Shown here piece by piece: positions 51,777 through 60,351 of a DNA stretch of 64,000 nucleotides (position 1 is the stretch's first letter; the number at the start of each line of letters is the position of its first letter). Both the position numbers and the translations under genes were made by a program. Under the pieces are notes generated by a model, which was given only the letters and a program-made list of their open reading frames with translations, was not told where the DNA came from and made no database searches. Origin of the DNA: Selenomonas ruminantium subsp. lactilytica TAM6421. Its GTDB lineage: Bacteria; Bacillota; Negativicutes; Selenomonadales; Selenomonadaceae. Location of the stretch: positions 186,001 to 250,000 of the forward strand of contig NC_017068.1 of assembly GCF_000284095.1 (NCBI RefSeq). The letters run 5' to 3'.

Positions 51777-53632
51777 TCTCGATGAATAAGCCCCGCAGGG
51801 ATGTACTCTGCCGGGAGAAACCGGACCGCCGTCTGCTGTCCTATGTGCCGGATGATTCCGGCGAGAGAAGCAACCATGACCGCCGCGGAGGCGTGGATGA
51901 CGCAGCAGAGGGGGAAGATTATAAGAAGTTCCAACAGGCGGATAAACAAGGCCAGCGCTATCTGGTGGATTACGAGGTGAAGCTGTCCTGCCGCCATGAT
52001 GGCAGGGAGCGTACCCTTACAGCTCAGGCCGTGGATATCAGTGCCACGGGGATGCTGCTCAGGCTGGCAGCGGCCAAGGAGTGCCCGCTGCAGGCTGCGG
52101 ACAGCGTCACGCTGACCTTTGAAATCACGCCGGGCTCTATGCCGGAAGGCTATGAAATGAAGATCAAAGGGCTGAAGGCTGAGTGCATACGCGTAGATGA
52201 ACAGGCGGACGGCAGCGTCCTGTGCGGCGTGGAATTTGCCAAGACGCTGGCCCAATACGCGACGGACAAGCGCCAGCGTTATCTGCTGGCGGCATCGGCT
52301 TTCTGTCTGGGTGTCATTGCGCTGGTCATCGTGCTGATGCGGGCGGAGTCGGTGGTTTATTTCCGTTTCAACCGCTGGCTGTATCTCTACAGCATCATTG
52401 CGGCCACCTTCCTGCTGTCCCGCTATTTCATTGCCAGCTTTTACCGGCCAGTGGAGATCGATCCCGACTTTACGCCGGGGGTTACGGTCATCATCCCCTG
52501 TTTCAATGAAGAGAACTGGATACAGAATACCATCCGGAGCTGTATCAACCAGGATTATCCGGCGGATAAGCTGGAGGTTATCGTGGTGGACGATCACTCC
52601 AATGACCATTCGGTGGATCGCATCCGGGAAGCCATTGAGGAAATCAAGGCTGCGGATACGGAGGCGGGGGGCTATCATATGGCGGATCGCATACGCTATC
52701 TGGTCCAGCCCTACAATCAGGGCAAGCGGGAGGCTATGGCTCTGGGGGCCACGGAAGCCCGGCATGAACTGCTGGTCTTCGTGGATTCAGACAGCTTTCT
52801 GGAGCCCTTTGCCGTCCGCAATCTTGTCCAGCCCTTCAGGGACAAGGAGATGGGCGGCGTTTCCGGGCGTACGGATGTGGCCAACACCTACACCAATGCC
52901 CTGACCATGATGCAGTCGGTGCGTTATTACATTGCCTTCCGTGTCATGAAGGCCGCGGAAAGCTATTTTGATGCCGTGACCTGTCTGTCCGGGCCCTTGT
53001 CCTGCTATCGGCGGGATCTGGTGCTGAAATATGCGGATGCCTGGCTGAACCAGAAGTTTTTGGGCCAGAAGGCCACCTTTGGCGACGACCGCAGCATGAC
53101 GAACTTCATCCTGCGGCATAATCGCACCACCTATCAGGATACGGCGGTGTGCCGGACCATTGTGCCCAATTCCTATACCATGTTCCTCAAGCAGCAGATG
53201 CGCTGGAAGCGTTCCTGGCTGCGGGAATCCCTGATCGGGGCCCGCTATATCTGGAAAAAGGAGCCCTTCATGTCCCTGAGTTTTTACATGGGACTGGCGG
53301 TGCCCATTGCGGCGCCTGTCATCGTGCTCTATAACCTCATCTATGTGCCGGTCATGCATCGGGTGTTTCCCGTGACCTTTATGGTGGGCATGCTGCTGAT
53401 GGCCCTGCTGATGAGCATGGCGCAGCTGTTCCTGCGGCGCAGCACCACCTGGATCTTCGGCATGTGGTTCTGCCTCTATTACGAAGCCGTATTGCTCTGG
53501 CAGATGCCAGTGGCCTGGTTCACCTTCTGGAAATCCACCTGGGGAACCCGGTTGACACCGGCAGATCTGGAAGAGATGGAAAAGGAGCGCCGCAAGAAGG
53601 AAAGGAAGGAAAAGAAACGGCATGAAGCATAA
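51773..53632 (+). CDS. PilZ-GT2 polysaccharide synthase
   Basis: The 619-residue protein has an N-terminal PilZ-like domain (about 58-160; DISATG at 88-93, preceded by K58-x3-R62 where RxxxR is usual), two helices, a GT2 catalytic domain and four to five C-terminal helices. GT2 motifs are VIIPCFNEENWIQ, VVDDHSNDHS, FVDSDSF, GDDRS and QQMRW, the set of processive synthases such as hyaluronan, cellulose and alginate enzymes. The layout means polymerisation and inner-membrane export tuned by c-di-GMP. The Lys in the PilZ motif makes ligand binding uncertain. Overlaps with both neighbours show an operon. Confidence 0.9.
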   Translation: MISMNKPRRDVLCREKPDRRLLSYVPDDSGERSNHDRRGGVDDAAEGEDYKKFQQADKQGQRYLVDYEVKLSCRHDGRERTLTAQAVDISATGMLLRLAAAKECPLQAADSVTLTFEITPGSMPEGYEMKIKGLKAECIRVDEQADGSVLCGVEFAKTLAQYATDKRQRYLLAASAFCLGVIALVIVLMRAESVVYFRFNRWLYLYSIIAATFLLSRYFIASFYRPVEIDPDFTPGVTVIIPCFNEENWIQNTIRSCINQDYPADKLEVIVVDDHSNDHSVDRIREAIEEIKAADTEAGGYHMADRIRYLVQPYNQGKREAMALGATEARHELLVFVDSDSFLEPFAVRNLVQPFRDKEMGGVSGRTDVANTYTNALTMMQSVRYYIAFRVMKAAESYFDAVTCLSGPLSCYRRDLVLKYADAWLNQKFLGQKATFGDDRSMTNFILRHNRTTYQDTAVCRTIVPNSYTMFLKQQMRWKRSWLRESLIGARYIWKKEPFMSLSFYMGLAVPIAAPVIVLYNLIYVPVMHRVFPVTFMVGMLLMALLMSMAQLFLRRSTTWIFGMWFCLYYEAVLLWQMPVAWFTFWKSTWGTRLTPADLEEMEKERRKKERKEKKRHEA

Positions 53633-55529
53633 GGAGAGCCGGGATAACCGCATTTTGGCGCTGGGGGATGAGGCTTTTTCCCGGCGCAAGAATCGGTGGA
53701 AACGTCTGCGGGTAATTGGGGAAATCATCGTGGTGGCCCTGCTGGCCTTTGCAGTCTATAATATGTTCTACAGTCTGGACACTTACAAGCCCTATGACCA
53801 CAATGCGGTGACGGCCAGTGATAAGGATACGGGCTTTGTGGCTCTGTCCTATTTCGGTGTAGACCATATCGGTGACACATCCACCCTTATCGGGCAGAAG
53901 CAGCTGGAGAAGCACTTGCAGGAACTGAAGCGCCAGGGCTTTGTCACCATCACCCAGCAGGATATCAAGGATTACTATCAGCAGGGACGTCCTCTGCCGG
54001 AAAAAGCCCTGTTCCTGATGTTTGAGGATGGACGCCGGGATACGGCTATCTTTGCCCAGCCGATCTTGGAAAAACTCAATTTCAAGGCCAGTATGATGAG
54101 CTACGGGGAAAATGTGGAGTCCCATGATCTGAAATTTCTGAAGCCTTCGGAGCTGGAGGAGCTGGAGGACTCGACCTATTGGGAACTGGGAACCAATGGC
54201 TACCGGCTGGAGTACATCAATGTCTTTGACCGCTATCATAATTATATCGGGGAGATCGATCCCCTGCGCTATGCCATGCTGACGCCGTATCTGGAACGGG
54301 ATTACAACCATTATCTCATGGATTACATCCGGGATAAGAATGGCGTGCCCAAGGAAAGCTACGGGCATATGAAGCGGCGCATAAGCTATGACTACGAAAA
54401 ATTAAAGGATGTCTACAGCAGCAATTTGGGCAAAGTTCCCGGGGCTTATGTGCATATGCATGGCAATACGGGCAAGTTTGCCAATAATCCTGCTGTCAGT
54501 GCCGTGAATGAGAAGTGGATCCGGGAGTTGTTCCCCATGGCCTTCAACCGGGAAGGCTATTGCTTCAATCAGCGGAACAGCAGCCTCTATGATCTGACGC
54601 GCATGCAGCCGCAGCCTTATTGGTCCATCAATCATTTGCTGATGCGCATCAAGTATGATATCAATACGCCCATTGAGTTTGTGACCGGTGATACCGACCG
54701 GCAGAATAACTGGAATCTCATCACCGGTGCGGCGGAAGTCGACAAGGAAACCTACACCCTGACCACCCTGCCGGAAGGCGAGGCTTTGGCCGAAGTCCGG
54801 GAAAGCAGCAGCCTGCCGGATCTGAAGATTTCCACCAAATTGCTGGGCAATGCCTTTGGCGCCCAGCAGATATTCCTCAGAAGCGATGCCGGCAGGGATA
54901 ACTGCCTGTGTGTGGAACTGCTGAATGACCAGCTGGTGGTATTTGAGAAGCTGGGCGGTGTGCGGCGTGATCTGTATAAGGAAAAGATCCCCGTCATCCT
55001 GGGGGAGAAGATCCCATCGGTGGAGGAGAATAAAAAAGAGGCAGAAATTCAGGAAAACACGGCCTTTGCCCGCTATGCAACTACCAAGGAGCAGGCGGAA
55101 GAATATTACGGCCGGGCCAAGAACCGCGAAGCCATTCCGGCAGCAACCGTTGCTGATGGGGCGGAGCCTTATGAGCACAGCCAGAGCTTTCACCGCCGTG
55201 GCGACCATAAACTGGTCATTGATCTCAAGGGGGACAGGCTTATCCTGACCTTGGATGATAAGCAGATTCCTGAGGAACTGACGGTCAGCGACACCGGTCA
55301 TGGCAGCATCTTTTTGGGTGCATCCTGGCAGGGTGAGGCCTGGAGTCAGCGGAATCTGGCCGATGATGTCTATGACGCGGTGTTTGATAAGTTCACCGTT
55401 ACCACCAATACGGGGAAGGACAAGGAGAAAGTCCTGTTCACCACGGAGTTTTCCGGTTGGGATAAGTTCGTCTTTCAGGCCGGGGAACTTTGGGACAGGG
55501 TGCTGTTCTGGTTCCTGCGTCACGCTTGA
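53622..55529 (+). CDS. Large membrane-anchored NodB-like protein of the exopolysaccharide operon
   Basis: The 635-residue protein has one N-terminal helix (about 30-48) and a NodB-like region (about 65-320). In it, ALFLMFEDGRRDTAIFAQPI takes the place of TFDDG-containing motif 1, and WELGTNGYRLEYIN replaces the His motif. A C-terminal domain of about 300 residues looks like a beta-sandwich carbohydrate binder (HKLVIDLKGDRLILTLDDKQ). A Glu/Lys segment separates the parts. Its start overlaps the synthase by 11 bp. It may bind or guide the nascent polymer in the periplasm; enzyme activity is doubtful. Confidence 0.75.
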   Translation: MKHKESRDNRILALGDEAFSRRKNRWKRLRVIGEIIVVALLAFAVYNMFYSLDTYKPYDHNAVTASDKDTGFVALSYFGVDHIGDTSTLIGQKQLEKHLQELKRQGFVTITQQDIKDYYQQGRPLPEKALFLMFEDGRRDTAIFAQPILEKLNFKASMMSYGENVESHDLKFLKPSELEELEDSTYWELGTNGYRLEYINVFDRYHNYIGEIDPLRYAMLTPYLERDYNHYLMDYIRDKNGVPKESYGHMKRRISYDYEKLKDVYSSNLGKVPGAYVHMHGNTGKFANNPAVSAVNEKWIRELFPMAFNREGYCFNQRNSSLYDLTRMQPQPYWSINHLLMRIKYDINTPIEFVTGDTDRQNNWNLITGAAEVDKETYTLTTLPEGEALAEVRESSSLPDLKISTKLLGNAFGAQQIFLRSDAGRDNCLCVELLNDQLVVFEKLGGVRRDLYKEKIPVILGEKIPSVEENKKEAEIQENTAFARYATTKEQAEEYYGRAKNREAIPAATVADGAEPYEHSQSFHRRGDHKLVIDLKGDRLILTLDDKQIPEELTVSDTGHGSIFLGASWQGEAWSQRNLADDVYDAVFDKFTVTTNTGKDKEKVLFTTEFSGWDKFVFQAGELWDRVLFWFLRHA

Positions 55530-55543
55530 GGAGATTTGCATAC

Positions 55544-56581
55544 ATGAGAAAATATACGTATCTGCTGGCCTTGCTGCTGGTTCTGACATTGTCTGCGGGC
55601 TGTGCCCAGGGCGCTGCCCTGAAACCCGGTGACCATCCGCCGGTGGAATTGTCCGCCTGGGTGGCCGATTGGGACAGTCAGCGGGGGACAGAGGAATACA
55701 GACAACTGAAGCATCATCTGGCGGGGGTATCCTGCTTTACGGCCAGTTATGATCAGGATGACAAACTGACCGTTCCTGCGGAGGTCCGGGCTTTTGCCAA
55801 GGCGGCCCGCAAGGAGGGCCAGGCAAAACGGTATCTTTCCGTGGCCAATGATTGGCAGGATAAAACGGGCAGAAAGCACGCCAAGGATCAGGCGCTTTTG
55901 CGGCGTCTGCTGGCTGATGATGAGCATAAGGAGTCGGCAGTCCGGGAAATGATTGCCGCCGCCAAAGAAGCGGATTGCAATGGGCTTGAGCTGGATTATG
56001 AAGCCTTTTATAAGGATAAGTCTTTGCTGCAGGGTTATTTGTCCCTGACCTATAAGCTGTCTGCGGCCTGCCTCAGGGAAAATCTTGACCTGCGCATTGT
56101 GCTGGAACCGGGCATGCCCATGGACGCCGGACTTTGCAAGGGGCCAGAATATGTGGTGATGCTTTATAATCTGCATGGCCGTCATAGCGGCCCCGGTCCC
56201 AAGGCCGATGGGGCTTTTATCCGCAGGACCATACAGAAGATGGCCGCCATTCCCGGGCGAAAAGGCGTGGCTTTGGCCACAGGCGGTTGTCTGTGGGAAG
56301 ATTACGGCCTGCTGGGCCTGAAAAAGGGGGCTGCCCGCTTCGTGGATGAGGTGGAGGCGGCAGCAATGGTCAAGGCCCATAATGGAACCCCGGAGCGGGA
56401 CGAGGAAAGCTGGGCCCTGCATTTTTCCTGGCAGGAAAAGGGCCATAGCTATGAGCTTTGGTATGCGGACAGTGAAACCATCAATGCCTGGATAAAGGCT
56501 GCGGCGGATGAAGGTATTACGGATATCAGCCTTTGGCGGTTGGGCGGCAATTGCCATGTCAAAGGTATCAGGATGAAGTGA
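55544..56581 (+). CDS. GH18-like lipoprotein of the exopolysaccharide operon
   Basis: About 345 residues: lipobox LSAGC near residue 20, then a TIM-barrel-type domain with CNGLELDYEAF (compare DGxDxDxE of family 18, keeping the last D-x-E), GRKGVALATGG, and the C-terminal strand GITDISLWRLGG typical of YaaH-like GH18 proteins. It would hydrolyse a beta-linked amino-sugar polymer in the periplasm or at the outer membrane. GAGGAG precedes ATG 55544. In such operons a glycosidase trims or clears polymer during export. Confidence 0.8.
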   Translation: MRKYTYLLALLLVLTLSAGCAQGAALKPGDHPPVELSAWVADWDSQRGTEEYRQLKHHLAGVSCFTASYDQDDKLTVPAEVRAFAKAARKEGQAKRYLSVANDWQDKTGRKHAKDQALLRRLLADDEHKESAVREMIAAAKEADCNGLELDYEAFYKDKSLLQGYLSLTYKLSAACLRENLDLRIVLEPGMPMDAGLCKGPEYVVMLYNLHGRHSGPGPKADGAFIRRTIQKMAAIPGRKGVALATGGCLWEDYGLLGLKKGAARFVDEVEAAAMVKAHNGTPERDEESWALHFSWQEKGHSYELWYADSETINAWIKAAADEGITDISLWRLGGNCHVKGIRMK

Positions 56582-56600
56582 GTTTATTAAGGAGAGATAT

Positions 56601-58307
56601 ATGTATAGCAATAACTTCCTGGGCAGAGGGGCGGCTGCGCTCCTGGCAGGATTGTGGCTGGTGGCTGCACCGGCCCTTGTCCAGGCTGCACCTGCATGGG
56701 CAGATCTGCAGGCCCAGAATGGCGGGCGGCGGGCTGCAGTGCAGCGCTTTTTGACCACGACAGAAAAAACGGTGATCTTTACCTTCGGCGGCCTTTCCCG
56801 GCAGGTTCCCCTGCGGAATATCCTGGATTATATGGCCGCGGAAAAGATGCGTGGGACGTTTTTCGTCACGGAGCGAGAGCTGCAGCGGAATCTGGCCAAT
56901 GTGCAGCTGATCCGAAACTATGGGCAGGATCTGGCCATGGGGCTGGTCCCCACGAAGACCGGCGGCTTCCAGGATTACTGTGCCCAGATCCAGCGGCTGC
57001 AGCAGGCCCTGCGGGACAATTTTGGCGTGGACAGCCGCTTTGTCCGCATCATGTCCGGCGGCGGCAATCAAGCGGCTATGGAAGAAGCTGTTTCCGCTAT
57101 GGGCTGTACCCTGGTGGGGCAGGGGCTCAATGTGGTGCAGTCCAAGCATAAGGATGCCCGCAGCCCTGCGGAGGTCATGCCTCAGATCTTCGGCAAATGG
57201 ACTACCTCCCTCAATCGTGGGGAAATCGTCTATATGCGCACAGATTTCTATACGAATGACGCGTTGGCGGCAGATATGCTGCGGGCAATCAAAACGCAGA
57301 AACTGGACAATATCGCCTATGCGCCGGAGGATATGGATGCCCGGGGCGAGGAAAATGACTCCGCTTATCATACCTCTTCTTTGGCCGAGGTGGACCGGAA
57401 CAAAGCCATGGCTTATCGCTATCCTGTGGATACGGCGGCTTTGCCAACCGAGATGCAGCCGGAATATGGCACGGGACAGGTTACGGCGAAAAATTTTGCT
57501 CATATGTTCTTCAGCCGTTATATCGGCGCACCGGAAGTCGGTCCCAGTGACCGTATGCTGGGCTTTTCCCGCACGGAAATGGCCCGGGTGGACAAGACAG
57601 GGCTGGTGAAGACAGCGCCGCCCCGGACGGTTTTCCTGACCTTTGACGACTGGGGCAATGATGATTCCATCAATAAGATGCTCTATGTGTTGCGCAAGCA
57701 TCAGGTCCATGGAACCTTCTTCATCATTACCCGCAATATGCTGAACAATCCCAATCTCCTGCGGGCTATTGCCAGTGAGGGCAATGAGATCGGCTGCCAT
57801 ACGAATAATCATGTGGCGATGACCGTGCAGGACAAGGGCGGGCATCAGGTGCCGGTGGAAAAAGAGGACGAATACAAGGAAGATGTGGGCTCCGCCTATC
57901 CCAAACTGCTCTCCGTGGTGGGGGATATGCGGCTGGAAAACGGCCGGCCGGCCCTTACCCGCCTGCTTCGGCCGCCTACGCTGGCTGTCAGCCGCAAGGG
58001 GGCCATGGCGGTGCTGAATGCCGGTTATACCTATATCGTCAATGGTTCCGGCAGTACGGAGGATTATGGTGCCGTATCTATGCAATCCCTGGTGGGCATT
58101 ATGAACAGAATTGTTCATGATGAAAAGGGAAATGTCCGCAAGGGCGCTATCCTTATCATGCATATGAGTTCCACGGCCAAGCGGACGCCGGAAGCTCTGG
58201 ATATGCTGCTGACGGCCAATGACAGGCTGCCGGAGGGTCATCCGGGGAAATTCAAAGTCGGACTTTTGGGTGATTATCTCAAAGACGGCTACGACCAAAG
58301 CAAATAA
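56601..58307 (+). CDS. Secreted double-NodB polysaccharide deacetylase
   Basis: The 568-residue protein has a signal peptide (VQA-APA) and two NodB-like domains. The first (about 50-250) is degenerate (FTFGGLS instead of TFDD). The second (about 340-560) is intact: FLTFDDWGNDD, GTFFIITRNML, the HTNNH His pair, and the LRPPTLAVSRKG segment. It probably removes acetyl groups from the exported amino-sugar polymer, as PgaB does for PNAG. AAGGAGAG precedes the ATG. It ends the operon and a terminator follows. Confidence 0.85.
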   Translation: MYSNNFLGRGAAALLAGLWLVAAPALVQAAPAWADLQAQNGGRRAAVQRFLTTTEKTVIFTFGGLSRQVPLRNILDYMAAEKMRGTFFVTERELQRNLANVQLIRNYGQDLAMGLVPTKTGGFQDYCAQIQRLQQALRDNFGVDSRFVRIMSGGGNQAAMEEAVSAMGCTLVGQGLNVVQSKHKDARSPAEVMPQIFGKWTTSLNRGEIVYMRTDFYTNDALAADMLRAIKTQKLDNIAYAPEDMDARGEENDSAYHTSSLAEVDRNKAMAYRYPVDTAALPTEMQPEYGTGQVTAKNFAHMFFSRYIGAPEVGPSDRMLGFSRTEMARVDKTGLVKTAPPRTVFLTFDDWGNDDSINKMLYVLRKHQVHGTFFIITRNMLNNPNLLRAIASEGNEIGCHTNNHVAMTVQDKGGHQVPVEKEDEYKEDVGSAYPKLLSVVGDMRLENGRPALTRLLRPPTLAVSRKGAMAVLNAGYTYIVNGSGSTEDYGAVSMQSLVGIMNRIVHDEKGNVRKGAILIMHMSSTAKRTPEALDMLLTANDRLPEGHPGKFKVGLLGDYLKDGYDQSK

Positions 58308-58312
58308 CGCCA

Positions 58313-58347
58313 AAAAAGGCAGCTCATGACGAGCTGCCTTTTTGTTA
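58313..58347. terminator. Bidirectional terminator
   Basis: AAAAAGGCAGCTC-atgac-GAGCTGCCTTTTT lies between convergent genes with A and T tracts on both sides. Confidence 0.93.
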
Positions 58348-58354
58348 TCCGGAT

Positions 58355-59845
58355 TTATTTCTTTTTGCTCTTGTTGAATTCGTCGAGGATCATGCGCTTG
58401 GCAATCTTGCCGGTGGAGGTGCGGGGGAGTTTTTCCATGAGATGGAATTCCCGGGGGATCTTGTAGAGGGCAAGGTTGGCCTGCAGGAATTTCTTGAGTT
58501 CCCGCACATTGATGTCCTTGCCGTCGTGGGTGCTGTAGAAGCAGGCGCCGGCCTGGCCGCGGAGTTTGTCCTCGATGCCGATGACGGCGGCTTCGAAGAT
58601 GCCGGGGAACTGGTAAACCAGCTCCTCAACCTCGCGGGGGTAGATGTTCTCGCCCATGCTGATGATCATGTCCTTGATGCGATCCACGATGTAGATGTAG
58701 CCTTCTTCGTCGGCCCGTGCCACGTCGCCGGTATGGAACCAGCCGCCGCGCATGGCGTCCTGGGTGACATCCGGCAGGTTCCAGTAGCCCAGCATGATGT
58801 TCTCGCCTTTGACGATGAGTTCGCCGGCTTCACCCTGGGGCACATCCTTGCCTTCGGCGTCGATGAGTTTCCACTGGATGCCCGGCACGATCTTGCCGCA
58901 GGAGCCCACAATGGGTTTTTCCGGCGGGTTCATGGTGACAACCGGCGCCGTCTCGGACAGGCCGTAGCCTTCGCAGATATCCACGCCGAACTTGCCGATG
59001 AAGTCCTGCTGGATCTGCAGGGGCAGCGTCGTGCCGCCGCTGACCACGAGACGCAGGGATTTCATATCCTCGGTGGTGGCAAGCTTCGTCAGGAGGCTGC
59101 AGATGGAGGGCACGATATAGAGGTCGGTGACCTTTTCCTCCCGGATCACGGCGATGGTTTCCTTCGGGGTGAAGGAGTCCAGGATCACCACTTCGGCACC
59201 GCAGAAGAAAGGATAAAGCACGGAGCAGGTCCAGCCGAAGGCATGGTACATGGGCAGCACGCAGAGCACATTGTGTTCCGGTTTGCAGCCCATGCCGTTG
59301 TCCCGCATCTGTTCGCAGTTGGCTACGAGATTGCGGTGGGACAGCACAGCGCCTTTGGGGTTGCCCGTGGTGCCGGAGGTGTAGATGGTGACGCAGGGCT
59401 TGTGTTCGTCAAAGTCAGCCCGCAGAGCAGGAGCTTCGCCCGCCTTCTTGTCCGCCTTGCTGATGGTCTTGATGTCGTATTGGGTGACCTTCAGGTCGCA
59501 GCGCAGGGCCGCCAGTGCATCCACCAGATTCAGGGGCTGATAGGTCAGCAGCGTCTGGATGCCGGAGTCTTTGATGATGTAGGCGATTTCCCGGTTGCTC
59601 AGCTGGAAGTTGATGGGCACGGCAATGGCCCCCAGGGACACGATGCCCATGTAGGCAAAGACGAAATCCGCACTGTTGCGGGAGAAGATGCCCACCCGGT
59701 CACCTTCCCGGACGCCGGCAGCATATAAACGGTTGCGGCAGTTTTTTACGGCTTCCTGTGCTTCTTTATAGGTATAGCGGCGCGCATGGTCCACAATGGC
59801 CATGGCGTCAGGTTTTCCCTGCAAAATGAGTTCATGTACAAACAT
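58355..59845 (-). CDS. Acyl-CoA synthetase (AMP-forming, long-chain fatty acid type)
   Basis: The 496-residue protein adenylates a carboxylic acid and transfers it to CoA. It has the P-loop motif IYTSGTTGNPKGAVLSH, EGYGLSETAPV, WFHTGDVARADEEGYIYIVDR and the catalytic Lys in RTSTGKIAKR. AGAGGT precedes ATG 59845; eight upstream codons lack support. Family members act on fatty acids or on aromatic acids; chain length is not readable. A phased operator array overlaps its promoter. Confidence 0.9.
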   Translation of the reverse strand: MFVHELILQGKPDAMAIVDHARRYTYKEAQEAVKNCRNRLYAAGVREGDRVGIFSRNSADFVFAYMGIVSLGAIAVPINFQLSNREIAYIIKDSGIQTLLTYQPLNLVDALAALRCDLKVTQYDIKTISKADKKAGEAPALRADFDEHKPCVTIYTSGTTGNPKGAVLSHRNLVANCEQMRDNGMGCKPEHNVLCVLPMYHAFGWTCSVLYPFFCGAEVVILDSFTPKETIAVIREEKVTDLYIVPSICSLLTKLATTEDMKSLRLVVSGGTTLPLQIQQDFIGKFGVDICEGYGLSETAPVVTMNPPEKPIVGSCGKIVPGIQWKLIDAEGKDVPQGEAGELIVKGENIMLGYWNLPDVTQDAMRGGWFHTGDVARADEEGYIYIVDRIKDMIISMGENIYPREVEELVYQFPGIFEAAVIGIEDKLRGQAGACFYSTHDGKDINVRELKKFLQANLALYKIPREFHLMEKLPRTSTGKIAKRMILDEFNKSKKK

Positions 59846-59870
59846 GGTCGTACCTCTTTCTTTTGACAAA

Positions 59871-59907
59871 ACTAGAGTTAGCTCATACTAGATAAATTTT
59901 ATACTAG
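59871..59907. promoter_or_regulatory. Three ACTAG repeats at 16-bp spacing, likely operator
   Basis: ACTAG begins at 59871, 59887 and 59903. The minus-strand promoter TTTACA-17-TAAAAT lies across the last two copies, directly before the acyl-CoA synthetase gene. The array suggests cooperative binding by a regulator, possibly one sensing acyl-CoA. Confidence 0.55.
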
Positions 59908-60140
59908 GTCATAAAAAATGTAAAGAGATTATTTTTTCTCTATGGGGGAGATTTTCTTTTTATGGCGAACATTAATATTAACAGATTGAAAACTGTATGT
60001 TTATGTATACATTACGTTTATTTACAAAAATAGTGGATTTTTAAACAGTTATCTGCTATGATGTAAAAGTATATAGCGAATATACATAGATTCTATGTAA
60101 AATCTGATATATTTAATTGTGTAATTGGAGGCGGGTTTTC
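59908..60140 (+). promoter_or_regulatory. AT-rich promoter region of the kor operon
   Basis: No gene is visible. An extended -10 (TGC-TATGAT, about 60053-60062) lies roughly 80 bp before korD. ATAGATTCTATG and TATGTATACATT are short imperfect palindromes. GGAGGCGGG precedes the korD ATG. Confidence 0.45.
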
Positions 60141-60351
60141 ATGAAGGCTGAGATTAGCGTCAAGTTGGCGCGTTGCAAGGGCTGCGGCATCTGCGCGGCT
60201 TTTTGCCCAAAGTCGGTTCTGGGGATCGACTTTGGGCAAGGTTGTCGTGGCACATCCGGATGATTGTATTGGCTGTGGGCAGTGTGAACTGCGTTGTCCG
60301 GATTATGCAATATTTGTGGATAAAGTTGCAGCAAAGGAGGGTGTGGCATGA
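60141..60351 (+). pseudogene. korD: 2-oxoacid:ferredoxin oxidoreductase delta (ferredoxin) subunit, frameshifted
   Basis: The start frame reads MKAEISVKLARCKGCGICAAFCPKSVLGID and then runs to a TGA at 60261. In the next frame VVVAHPDDCIGCGQC and ELRCPDYAIFVDKV continue to a TGA overlapping the korA ATG (key segments cited). The two 4Fe-4S motifs are therefore split by one extra base, best placed in the TTT at 60231-60233. Removing a T gives a normal ferredoxin of about 69 residues. Either the gene is broken, the assembly has an indel, or a +1 shift is used. The three downstream genes are intact. Confidence 0.85.
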
